This document shows, piece by piece, positions 10,331 through 19,761 of a stretch of 30,503 bases of DNA (position 1 is the stretch's first letter; each line of letters opens with the position of its first letter). Under the pieces are notes generated by a model. That model ran no database searches and had not been told where the DNA came from. It saw nothing but the letters and a program-made list of their open reading frames with translations. Both the position numbers and the translations under genes were made by a program. The DNA is from Phytophthora quininea (lineage: Eukaryota; Oomycota; Peronosporomycetes; Peronosporales; Peronosporaceae): contig JAAVTG010000097.1 in NCBI GenBank assembly GCA_011947345.1, positions 1 to 30,503 on the forward strand, given 5' to 3'.

Positions 10331-11301
10331 ATGGGCGCCACAACAAGCTCCGACTCGAACTGGGATGGCTCGACAATGCCGTCGCAGAAAGACAAGCTGG
10401 TGATCGTCACCGGCGCCAACTCCGGCATCGGTTTTGAAGCTGCCAAAGCTCTGGCTGCTCGTGGCGCACATGTGATTCTCGCTTGCCGCGACGAAGGACG
10501 CGGACGACGTGCCGAGGGACTCATCCGCCAAGAGCTCGACAAATTACCGGCAGATGAAGTTGGCTCAGTGGAGCTCATGCAACTGGATGTGGGCGACCCT
10601 GAAAGTGTTCGAGACTTTGCTGACGCTTTTCAGAAGAAGTTTGACCATGTTGACCTCCTGATCAACAACGCCGGCGTGTCGGTGCCGGCTCAGCGCCACA
10701 CGCCCAACGGTTTGGAAGCTCACTTTGCAATCAACCATCTCGGACACTTCTACTTGACGAGTTTGCTGTTGTCCGCACTGCGTCGCTCCAAGAGCCAAGC
10801 TCGTGTCGTCAACGTGAGCAGCCTTGCGCACTACTTTGCATGGATCTACCTCAACTTCTCCACATTGGGCCATACTCGAGGTAGTCTCCGCGACTATTTG
10901 ACTTCCAAGATGGCGAATTTGTTGTTCACGTTCGAGCTGCACCGTCGATTGCAGTCCGCTCAGATTGAGAACGTGATCTCCGTCGCAGCGCACCCGGGAC
11001 TCACAGCGACATCTGGAACCGCTACTACCGCAGTACGTTCGCGACCTGGCTGGCAGAGATTTTCGTGTGGCTGGTGTCTTGGCTGCCGTTCATGACGTCG
11101 CAGATGGGGGCTCTACCGATTTTGTATGCTGCGACGATGACGAGTGTCAAGGGTGGCGAGTATTATGGCCCCAACGGGTTCTTACACATGCGGGGATACC
11201 CTGCGCTAGAGGCTGGAGCTGGATCGAGTCACTCGCTGGAGAACGCGAGCAAGCTGTGGACTTTGAGTGAAGACACGCTCGACAAGAAGTTTGAGTTGTA
11301 G
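10331..11301 (+). CDS. Short-chain dehydrogenase/reductase, tandem copy 2
   Basis: Paralogue of copy 1 with TGANSGIG, LLINNAG, FAINHLGHFYLT, catalytic NVSS and the Y-x-x-x-K motif in DYLTSK. The start at 10331 gives MGATTSS (MGxxxS, possible myristoylation). Around 10999-11004 the gene has ACTCAC where copy 3 has ACTCACTCAC: a four-base loss of one repeat unit shifts the frame. The C-terminus (LPFMTSQMGALPILY...LDKKFEL) then continues in another frame to TAG at 11301. Adding four bases gives 324 residues, exactly the length deduced for copy 3. The deletion could be slippage that inactivated the gene or an assembly error. If real, the protein would lose its last 100 or so residues. Confidence 0.82.
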
Positions 11302-12422
11302 GAAGTTTTATCTCGTCCAAAGAAAAAGGAGTTTTTGTCATGACAAGGTGATCTGGTGCTTGGAGACGGTAAGAATCATTGCTCCACGTGATAAGACGAC
11401 CTCGTGCAATGATTTTTTGCACTCGGACGGGAATCGTTGGCCACGCGTCCTCACTTCGTCCTTGGCAGCAGATCGCCACAAGAATGGGCGCTGCAGCGAG
11501 TTCCAACGCTAGTTGGGATGGTTCAGCGATGCCATCGCAGAAAGGCAAGATTGCGATGGTAACTGGCGCCAACTCGGGCATCGGCTTTGAGATCGCAAAG
11601 GCTCTCGCTGCACATGGAGCCCACGTGGTTCTCGCATGCCGCAACGAAGGACGGGGTCGAAGGGCCGAGGAACTCATCCGCGAAGATCTCAGCAAACTAC
11701 CGTCGGACGAAGTTGGCGTCGTGGAGTACATGCGGCTGGACGTTGGTGACTCTGAGAGTGTTCTCGACTTTGCTGGTGCTATTCAAGACAAATTTGAGCA
11801 TATCGACCTGCTGATCAACAATGCCGGTGTGTTTGGGCCAACACAAACCCACACGCCGAAGGGATTGGAAGCCCACTTTGCGATCAACCACCTCGGACAT
11901 TTCTACCTGACGAAGCTGCTGCTGGGTGCGCTGCGCCATTGCAAGACTCAAGCACGCGTCGTCAATGTGAGCAGTGTCTCCCACTACTTTGCCTGGGTGC
12001 ACCTGGACTTTGCCACCATGGGCCACACGCGCGGAAGACTCTGCGACTATTTCATCTCCAAGCTGTCCAACCTGCTCTTCACATTTGAATTGCAGCGTCG
12101 TCTGCAGTCGGCGGAGATCGAGAACGTCATTTCGGTAGCAGACCACACGGGACTCACTCACAGCGACATTTGGAATCGCTGCATCGGCGGCTTATTTCCG
12201 AACTTTATAGCCGACGAACTCGCCTGGTTGTTCTCCTGGACACCGTGCATGACGTCTCAAATGGGGTCACTCCCGATTCTCTACGCTGCAACGATGAAAG
12301 ACGTCAAAGGAGGCGAGTTCTACGGGCCCGACGGATTCCTGCGGTGTCGAGGATACCCCGCACTCGAAGTCGGCGCTCCATCGGCCCACTCGTTAAAAAA
12401 TGCCAACAAGCTGTGGTCGCCT

Positions 12423-12425
12423 AGT
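12423..12425 (+). repeat. Left target-site duplication (AGT)
   Basis: AGT directly precedes the element. The same AGT (14904-14906) directly follows it and serves as the same serine codon of the SDR gene when the two flanks are joined. Three-base duplications are characteristic of PIF/Harbinger insertions. Confidence 0.8.
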
Positions 12426-12450
12426 GGAAGCCTTCAGAAAATCACACAAA
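12426..12450 (+). repeat. Left terminal inverted repeat of the Harbinger element
   Basis: The 25 bases after the AGT duplication match the reverse complement of 14879-14903 with three differences. The shared core is CCTTCAGAAAAT followed by ACACAAA after one variable base. It is read through in frame by the SDR copy 3 coding frame. Confidence 0.88.
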
Positions 12451-12590
12451 GCACGCTTTTGCCGCAATTTGCTCTCAAAATTGCAATTACCTACCCCTGC
12501 ATTTGTGTTCGCATTTGCGAGCTCGAAACCCTTAAAAAATTGCGCAAAATATGCTGGCAAATGCTTGGCTGTGGTAGTTTTAGTTTTGCC

Positions 12591-13809
12591 ATGGATCTGA
12601 AACCTCTGGTTGTTGCGGAGAAGGCAGCACGCCGCCAGCGCTATAAGAAGCTTCTACAGCTACACGTTATTCGGAACAGCATTAAAGAGAGGAATTATCT
12701 AACCGTGGCGAGCCTCCAGGACCCGATGAAGTCTGCGTGGCAGCAACTCTACGATGGAGGCCATCCAGGAAGCATTGTGGCGGCTGTGTCGCTGCCACCA
12801 GCATCATTCGAGCTTCTGCTTACCGAGTTCTCCAAGTTCTACGAGCAGAAATGGCGCCCAGGACAGCGAGGCCGCCCTCCGAAGTTACCCTTTCTACATG
12901 CTGTTCTAGGTTGTGTACTACACTACTACACTGCTGCTGTAGAGCTCAAAACACTGTGCGAGATATTTGGTGTGCCGCCGGCTACGCTGTCTAACATTCT
13001 CACCAACGGTGAGATTGCTCTAGAGCAAGCACTGATGTCCCTGCCTGACGCGGCAATTTGCTACCCAACAAAGACGTTGCAGCAAGAGTGGGCAGCTACT
13101 GTTCAAGCGCGAGAGCCCTTGGTGACGGGCGTTTGGGGATTTGTCGACGGGAAAAACTACCGGGTGCAAGAGCCCACGGACGTCGACTTGCAAAACGCGC
13201 ACTACAACGGTAAGCTTTTTGAGTCCTGCACAAGTCTTCATCTACTAATGTCGTCTTGGTGGAACTAGGTTGGCTACATTCAGTGCTAGTTACCGGAACT
13301 CTGTGCTATGGGTGTGACGGTACTCTAGTCTGGGCAAAACACAATTGCCCAGGCTCCTGGAACGATGGGGAAATGAGTTTTCCCTCCAAGAGAAACTGGC
13401 AGACGCCAGGTTGACAGTGCCAGGCACTGGTGTGGCCGCGGACACGGCGTTTCCTGTGTGCAAGGACATGCGAGGACGCATCGTGACACCGCTCAAGGAC
13501 GGCGACCTCGAGCGCGCTCCAGTGGAGTGCAGGCTGGGAATGCTCGCAATGAGCAATGCCATAACGTCCCTACGTCAAGCAGCTGAGTGGGGCATGGGCA
13601 GCGCTCCACAATGCTACCGCCAGCTCCAATTACCATTGCCTTTCGATCCTGTCAAGCGCCGTCGCCGTATCAACAATATTTACCGCCTCTACAACTTTCG
13701 AGTACGTCAGACAGGTATTAGTCAGATTCGATCCGTCTTTGATCCGTCTTTATGCAGCGTTAGATCAATGTCGTCGTCTAGAGTTTCGTTAGCTAGTCTC
13801 CCTTCTTAA
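12591..13809 (+). CDS. Harbinger transposase (DDE_Tnp_4-type)
   Basis: Start ATG 12591 (MDLKPLVV). Exons 12591-13209 and 13269-13809 with a 59-bp GT-AG intron; about 386 residues. N-terminal helical region with GRPPKLPFLHAVLG and a helix-turn-helix-like EIFGVPPATLSNIL. Catalytic domain: first Asp in WGFVDGKN; Harbinger-type NAHYNGWLHS and CPGSWNDGE; second Asp in VAADTAFP; Glu in RQAAEWGMGSAP. The C-terminus ends with the YNFRVRQTGISQI segment. One base is missing in TTTT at 13378-13381; adding it joins the PGSWNDGE part to the remainder. The upstream frame is open into SDR copy 3, but the ATG lies inside the element and is the natural start. Its 3' end overlaps the opposing gene by 17 bp. 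Confidence 0.85.
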
Positions 13810-14699
13810 CTATCTCTGCCATGAGAGCTAAAAAGCGCTCTTGACGCTGCTGTTCGCGTTCTTCACGCAGCGCTTCCCGTTCTTCACGTCGTTCTTCGTC
13901 TTGGCGGCGTTGCTCATCGCGCTCACGGCGATATGCAAGCTCTCGAGCAGCAGCGCGCTCTTCCATAGCCAAAAGAGCAGTACACCAATCCGAATTGTCT
14001 TCGCCTTCTAAACTATCAAGCAGTCGGTCGACCCGACGTCTTTTACGAGCTGATTCGGAGAGAAGTTCAGTTGTTCCGCTGTTAATCGCATTACTGAGCT
14101 GCTCCAGTTCGGCAGCCGTCCTGCCAGTGCGCGAGATGCCAGCGCAGCTTGCATCAGTAGAACCCTATCAATATATCATGTTTACATTTGATTTCAGTAA
14201 AGTCAATGCACCACCAACACGACCTGCAACATCTTACCGTTGTGGTCGTCGCCGTGCTCTCCACGACGCGCACGCTCTGCGCATCTGCGGCGCTGTTTGC
14301 ATCCGTAGTTCTCGACGGTCCTGGTAGTCGAGGAGGCACTCCGCCAGCTGGGCTTGAAGGCGTCTGGACTGGGGTGACAGCGTCGTCGAGCACCAGCACG
14401 CTGCAACGCGCCTCAATCAGGCGGTACACGCGCTTAGCCTGAGCTACATCAGCTGGGCACGTAGGATCTCCTGTTGGCTTGCGCGTGTTCTTGAGCGTGT
14501 TGAACTTCCTCTTGATAGAATCTGCGTCGCGCGCCGTGAAGCCGTCAGGAAGGTTGGTATTATACTCAAGCTGGACAGCGTTCCACTGGTTTGACCCGAA
14601 CGGCAGGACCTGCTCGACCAGGCCGAGCATATACAGCGTCTCGGGCGTTGTCCAGCCCTTGCCGCGGGCCATTGCGCTGAATCTGGAAATGATGTGCAT
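13793..14699 (-). CDS. SANT/Myb-like (DUF6818-type) Harbinger accessory protein
   Basis: Exons 14238-14699 and 13793-14164 with a 73-bp intron (GTAAGA...GATAG), phase 0; 268 residues from ATG 14672 or 277 from ATG 14699. The N-terminal domain has RGKGWTTPETLYMLGLVEQ, FGSNQWNAVQLEY, DSIKRKFNTLKNTRKPTGDP and AKRVYRLIE: a trihelix/SANT-like DNA-binding fold typical of oomycete DUF6818 proteins. A Ser/Pro/Thr linker is followed by KRRRVDRL and a highly charged Arg/Glu coiled coil (RREEREALREEREQQRQER). In Harbinger elements the Myb-like partner binds the terminal regions and helps bring transposase to DNA. It has no frame break, unlike the transposase. Confidence 0.85.
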
Positions 14700-14878
14700 G
14701 CTAGAGTTGAGCGTCACAGCGCTGCATCGTGACCAGTAAATTATGGCTGGCCATCACGAACTGCGCTTGCGTGGTGGCAAATTGCCGAGACACCAAATTC
14801 GTCTCGACAGATTGTGCGCGAATTTGCGCGACCTACCCCTTTGATTTGGTGTTGAGTTTGCGGGCGCTGCATTTGGGA

Positions 14879-14903
14879 TTTGTGTTATTTTCTGAAGGCC
14901 CCC
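14879..14903 (-). repeat. Right terminal inverted repeat of the Harbinger element
   Basis: Reverse complement of these 25 bases starts with GGGGGCCTTCAG and matches the left end at 22 of 25 positions. It is followed directly by AGT (14904-14906), the second copy of the target duplication, and then by the displaced SDR C-terminal codons. Confidence 0.88.
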
Positions 14904-14948
14904 AGTGAGAACACACTCAAGGAAAAGTTCGTCCTCTAGATAACACAA

Positions 14949-14970
14949 TTAGCGTCCGTGTGGACGCTAA
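14949..14970. repeat. Perfect 9-bp hairpin followed by an A run
   Basis: TTAGCGTCC (14949-14957), loop GTGT, GGACGCTAA (14962-14970), then more A residues. It lies 10 bases after the original SDR copy 3 stop and 166 bases before the DCAF13 start. It could act in 3' end formation or transcript stability of the SDR message; function is not established. Confidence 0.6.
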
Positions 14971-15135
14971 AAAACCGTCTTCGTGTTTCACGAAAGGTAC
15001 TGAAAAGCCGTTAGCTTTTATCCAATCACATAATTTAATGTCATTTTCGTCCAATCATCGAAATTACTTCCACTTCCACGCCATCCAGTCGAGCACGAGG
15101 CCATTCACACACTTGCTCTGCGTCTCTTGCTGCTC

Positions 15136-17009
15136 ATGAAGGTCAAGACCATCTCGCGCGTGGAGAAGGACTACACGCAGGAAGTGCAGAGCGACAAGCT
15201 CAAGGTGTTCCGCAACTATGACCCGGCGCTGCACCCGTTCGAGCGGCCTCGCGAGTACACGCGGGCGCTGAACGCCGTCAAGCTCGAGAGACTCTTCGCC
15301 AAGCCGTTCGTGGGGTCGCTGGACGGCCACTGCGACGGCGTCACAGCTCTAGCCGCTAACCCTAAGAGTTTGGTGGCCTTTGTGAGCGGCGCCGCCGACG
15401 GAGAAGTCCGCGTATGGGACCTGCCGAGACGCAAGTGCGTCTGGAATGTCTACGGCCATCGAGGCTTCGTGCGGGGCCTGGCAGTGGCCACCGACGGCAA
15501 TACTTTTACTCGTGCAGTGAAGACAAGACGGTGAAACAGTGGTCGCTGAGAATTAAAGGCGAAGACGAGGATGTGCCCACGGCATTGAACACTTACACGT
15601 CCAAGGAGCCATTTCTGTAAGTGAAAGAGGTGGATCTGCTTGGGGTGAATATGCTGATGTTTTTGTGCTTGTATTGCAGCGGAATCGACCACCATTGGTC
15701 GCAGCATTTGTTTGCTACGTGCGGCTCCAAGGTGCAGGTGTGGGATCCGAGTCGGTCGACACCAACGCACGAGTTCGCGTGGGGTGCTGACTCAATCAAC
15801 TCGGTGCACTTCAACCCGGCGGAGGCGTCGCTGCTCGCCTCTACAGGATCGGACCGTAACATTACCCTGTATGATATCCGAGTGGCGTCCTCGATGCGCA
15901 AGGTCGTCATGGAGATGCGGTCAAATGCGCTCGCTTGGAACCCCATGGAGCCCATGAACTTCACAGTTGTAAGTCGCAGGACGCGGTCTGCGGTTTACTC
16001 ATATAGAACTAACGGACTTGCGTCACTTTTCACCAGGCCAACGAAGACCACAACTTGTACACATTCGATATGCGCAGGATGGATCGTGCGCTCATGGTGC
16101 ACAAGGACCACGTCTCAGCAGTGTACGTGCTGCATGCGTCGACAAATATCTCCACGTCTAACGTGACGTACGGCTGTTACTTTGACCTGCTGCAGAATGG
16201 ACGTCGCGTACTCGCCCACTGGTCGCGAGTTTGTCGCCGGCTCCTACGACCGCACCATCCGCATTTTCAATGTGCGGTCTCCAAAGAGCCGGGAGGTTTA
16301 TCACGCGCAGCGAATGCAGCGGTACGTCTTGACTTGGGACTTGTCCGGACAGGCCGTTTCCGACGGTGGGAAGCGGCTAAAACCGCTGGGATCGTGCATT
16401 CTTATTCCCCGCTGACTTGTGCGCAACGTTGACGATTTCTCTAGGATCTTCTCGGTCAAGTTCAGTGCCGACGCCAACTTTGTCTTGTCAGGCAGTGACG
16501 ACACGAACATCCGCATCTGGAAGGCCGAGGCGTCCAAGAAACTTTCCAAGGTGCGTCAGCTAGTCATCGCTGCTGCGTGTGCGCGGCAGTTACTCGGTGC
16601 TTGTCTGCGCAGCTCTGACTCGGTTGGGGTCGGTCTGTTGTTAGGTGGCTCCGCGCGAGCGCCGCAAGCTGGAGTACAACGAGTCGCTCAAGGAGCGCTA
16701 CCAGCACCTGCGCGAGATCAGCCGCATCGCCAAGTACGTTGCCCTCCCTCCCCGGAGCTGTTGTCGCCGCAGAAGAGGCGGATAGCGAGCTCCGGTCTCC
16801 GCTGATCTTTCGGTCCCACTCACGTGTTAAACGGTATCTTTTGCAGACACCGACACGTCCCCAAGGCCATCAAGAAGGCCACGGAGGCCAAGCGCGAGGC
16901 CAGCGCGCGCGAGAAGAAGAAGATGGCGAACCGCCGGGCCCATGCGAAGGAGGGCGCCGTGCCGCACGTCAACATCCGCGACCAGGCCATCGTCAAGGAG
17001 CTCGAGTAG
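15136..17009 (+). CDS. DCAF13: DCAF13/Sof1 WD40 ribosome-biogenesis factor
   Basis: Nucleolar WD40 protein of the small-subunit processome (yeast Sof1). The start MKVKTISRVEKDYT and RNYDPALHPFERPREYTRAL are family hallmarks. WD repeats follow (GHCDGVTALA, SCSEDKTVKQW, TGSDRNITLYDIR, AGSYDRTIRIFNV, SGSDDTNIRIWKA). The C-terminal Sof1 domain has RERRKLEYNESLKERY and RHRHVPKAIKKA with a basic tail. Seven exons: 15136-15616, 15680-15968, 16037-16122, 16196-16321, 16445-16550, 16645-16733, 16847-17009; introns 63-123 bp. With one base added at TTTT 15504-15507 the protein is 446 residues, almost exactly the length of human DCAF13 (445). CCAAT motifs occur upstream around 15023 and 15051. Confidence 0.93.
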
Positions 17010-17874
17010 AAGGGGCCCGCTGGCGCCAGACTACTGTCCACATTCGCGCCGTTACCATTTGCTAATGCACGTCGAGAACGTTCTGGCTCAACCCTGGGAG
17101 TATGTCGGCGAGCATGCAAATCCATCACAACCATGAGTGCGATGTGTGTTCATACGCCGCGGGGACCCTCTACCTTGCGGCTTGGGCCACACTGGCGTGC
17201 TTGCGCCGGTGCTGGGTGCAGCAGGACCAGCGTCTTTGGATCGGCTCGGCTTCTCGCCGCTGGCGCGAGGATGTCTTGTCCCCGTGCACAGTGCGCGTTG
17301 GCATCGTTTTCGGCTCTGCTTGGTGTGCTTGGCGGCGGTAAAAACGTCGCGAACACTAAAAGACAAGCGGCCGACACTGCCGCTGTATGACCAGGACCTG
17401 CTTGCCGCGAACAAAATTCACGCTGGGACAGCAGACAGCAGACAGCAGACCCCTCTTTTTCTTCTTCCTCTCCCCAGTGTTCGTGCCTCGGCACCAAGCA
17501 CGCCACCGCCGCATTTGCGCTCGCTCTGATGCGTCTCCCAGGATGGTGGGCATCGAAAAAGGGGGTCGACAAGGACAACCATCTTTGAGAGCGACGCCGC
17601 GACTTGAACACGTACAAGTGTGTGCTTATTGCGCGTGAAGAAACTCGGAGCCAGGGCAAGAGCTTTGGAAGAGCCGACCGCGGCATTGGGACAGCGCCGC
17701 CAGCTGACCCGGTGAATTGAGTCGCCACCGCGTCTCCAGCTGTTTGACGGCAGTTGCAATTCCCGGTGCCCACTTGAGCCAGACGGGGCATAACCACCCC
17801 TCTCCCCTCTAGCGCCATTTTCAAAAGTGCTTCGTCGTGCGCAGGCAGGCCAGCGACCTCCTCGATCTGCAGGC
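17010..17874. other. Intergenic region with microsatellite and pyrimidine tract
   Basis: This 865-bp stretch contains a short CAGACAG-type tandem repeat (about 17428-17450), directly followed by a pyrimidine tract (CCCCTCTTTTTCTTCTTCC). Overlapping open frames on both strands are high-GC chance frames with no recognisable domain. The 3' part is the promoter and leader of the next gene (see 17814-17826). Confidence 0.5.
17814..17826 (+). promoter_or_regulatory. Inr-like element before the ankyrin-FYVE gene
   Basis: GCCATTTTCAAAA fits the oomycete initiator core (YCATTYYCA). It lies about 50 bases before the ATG at 17875 and is preceded by a C/T-rich stretch, as usual for oomycete promoters. 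Confidence 0.4.
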
Positions 17875-19761
17875 ATGAAGGCCAAGGGCGCAAGCGACAC
17901 CAAGTCGGCGCTGGAGCTGGCCGAGTCGTCCGAGTGGAGCGCGCTGGACCGCCTCATCACGGCGCAGCCCGACCACGCCGAGTCCATGGACGACTTTGGC
18001 ATGATGCCGCTGCACTGGGCCTGCACCGACACGCACGTGCCGCTGCGCGTGGTCAAGAAGCTCGTGGACGTGGCCCCTACCGCGCTCACGCACAAGAACA
18101 AGGGCGGGCTCTTGCCGCTGCACATCGCCGTCAAGGCCGCCACCAAAGTGGAGGTGCTCCGGGCGCTGGTGCAGGCCGCTCCCGACGTGGCCTTCTGTCT
18201 CTTTGAGGAAACGCCGACAGGCGAGACCCCACAGAGCTGGCCAGAGCGTACCAGCTCTCGGACGACAAGATCAGCTACCTGATGGACATGGAGCAGCAGC
18301 TGAGAGCCGAGGGAAAGGCCCCACACGCCCCAGCGCCAGGTTCCAGGCCTTCCTCAACCAACCGGGGCCTTCCCCGACGACACGAGCAGTGTCAGCAGCT
18401 TCCGCAGCTTGCCGACGCTGGGCAGTGGGCGCGGAGGATCTGCGTTCGACGACGACTGGGGCAGCAACAGGACGACCATGAACGCTGTCAGCAGCGCGCT
18501 GAGACTGCCCGACGGACTGGCCGGCGTCCCGCTGCCCCCGCGCTGGCGCCTGGACAAGCGCTGCAATATTTGCCAACTCAAGTTCAGCTACTTTAAGAAC
18601 CGCCACCACTGCCGCTCGTGCGGTGAGTCGGTCTGCAGCACCCACTCGAACAAGCGACTGCCGTTGCACCATTTGGGCCTCAAGACCCCGCAGCGGGTGT
18701 GTATTTTGTGCTACGACGACCTGCGTGAGAACGGTGCGCCGTCTGCGGTGGTGAACATGTACGGACACGGACGACACAGCGGCTTGCCGCCGATGGAGCC
18801 GCGGCAGGACACGACGCCGTTGCCAGACTTCCGCAAGGGCGGCCGACCGCCTCTCGGCTCTGTAAACAGCACAGCGACGTCGTCCAGTAGTCGAGACTCG
18901 GCCTTCCAGAGCCCGTCCGACTCGGACAAATATTTCCACACGGCGCACACACCTCGTCGCATTGTTTTGGACGACGCGGACAACAACGACCGCCATGCAT
19001 TAACGACCGACCTACCGATAGATGACGAGTCTCGTAGACGTCCTCGTGCGTGGACAGATGTCGACTCGTCGGAGAAGTACCAGGAGATGCAGGAGCAGGT
19101 TCGCGAGCTCGAGTCGCATGTACAGGAGTTGACTTTGGCCAAGTCGCGAATCGAAAAGAAGCTGGAGGAAGCTACCCGTGCGACGACCAACGCCAAGAAG
19201 GAGCGCGCCATGACGGACGTGACGTTGGAGGAGCTGCGCAGAGATCGCATCATCGACATCAACCGCATTTCGCTTGACGACGACGATGAGGACGAGAACC
19301 GCGATAAGAGCAACAAGACGGAGGACCTTGAGGAGCTGCATGGCAGGCGGCGTGAGCAGTCCATTCAGTTGGAGAAGCGCCAGCTTGTAGAAGAAAAAGA
19401 GGTCAATATCGCCGAGACGACCAGCTACCTGGGCCAGGTCTACCTCGACCGCGGCGAGTACGCCGACGCCGTTGTAGAGTTTCGCAAGTCGGTGGAGCTG
19501 AACCGCAAGGACACGGACGTGTGGATTAATCTGGCTCGTGCGCTGCACGGTGCCGGTGAGTTTTACGACGCCGAGATTGCTATTCGGCGCGCGTTGGCGC
19601 TGACCCCCAAGAACTACGCGTCTCTGTCGATGCTGGGCAAGATTCTGCACTCTAAGGGCGAGCATGACAAGTCTGTCGAGGTGTTCCGCGAAGCCCTGAG
19701 CCTGATGGACCGAGAGGAAGACTCGGACGACGACGTCGGCTCGATGACTGTCGGATGGTAG
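17875..19761 (+). CDS. Ankyrin-FYVE-coiled coil-TPR protein
   Basis: About 629 residues. Ankyrin repeats at residues about 20-115 (MMPLHWACTDTH, LLPLHIAVKAATKVEVLRAL). FYVE zinc finger at about 222-285: WRLDKRCNICQLKF, RHHCRSCGESVC and RVCILCYDDL give the eight zinc-binding positions and the basic RHHCR pocket that binds PI3P on endosomes. Coiled coil at about 400-510 and TPR repeats at about 514-612 (GQVYLDRGEYADAVVEFRKS, ALTPKNYASLSMLGKIL). Three single-base losses must be bridged: CCCC at 18227-18230, CCCC at 18319-18322 and GGGG at 18364-18367. Each sits in a four-base run and each fix restores a continuous sequence. The likely role is an endosomal scaffold; the partner is unknown. The domain order is unusual outside oomycetes. 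Confidence 0.85.

Larger units (their letters stand above)
12426..14903 (+). mobile_element. PIF/Harbinger DNA transposon, 2478 bp, two genes
   Basis: The limits are fixed by the interrupted SDR reading frame, an AGT target duplication and terminal inverted repeats sharing the core CCTTCAGAAAAT. Both ends begin with GG after the duplication. The element encodes a DDE transposase (+) and, converging on it, an SANT/Myb-like protein (-), the two-gene set typical of autonomous Harbinger elements. Subterminal regions on both sides hold ACCTACCCCT (12489-12498 and 14831-14840) and several GCAAATT/AATTTGC motifs that could be transposase-binding sites. The transposase has one apparent single-base loss, so autonomy depends on whether that is real. 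The near-identical ends suggest a fairly recent insertion. Confidence 0.88.
11484..14939 (+). pseudogene. SDR tandem copy 3, split by a Harbinger transposon
   Basis: Third SDR paralogue, start 11484 (MGAAASS, MGxxxS). It carries TGANSGIG, LLINNAG, NVSS and the Y-x-x-x-K motif DYFISK, without frameshift, up to codon AGT at 12423-12425. There the transposon begins. After the element, 14904-14939 reads the missing end in frame: a second AGT, then ENTLKEKFVL and TAG, matching the EDTLDKKFEL end of copy 2. Removing the element and one AGT gives 324 residues. As it stands, translation runs through the terminal repeat into transposon sequence, replacing the last ten residues with foreign ones. The catalytic core is untouched, so activity of the chimera is possible. 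It differs from its siblings by DHTG instead of AHPG in the loop after the core. Confidence 0.9.

Noticed and set aside
11379..13268. 629-residue frame taken as an evolved fusion gene
   Set aside because: The terminal repeats, target duplication and SDR C-terminus beyond the element show it is a recent insertion product; reported as an observation, not as a functional gene.
17428..17450. CAGACAG-type tandem repeat as a CRISPR or satellite
   Set aside because: Only about three short units; a simple microsatellite in a eukaryotic intergenic region.
17150..17893. 247-residue minus-strand frame before the ankyrin-FYVE gene
   Set aside because: High-GC chance frame overlapping the promoter and start of the plus-strand gene; composition is irregular and no motif is visible.
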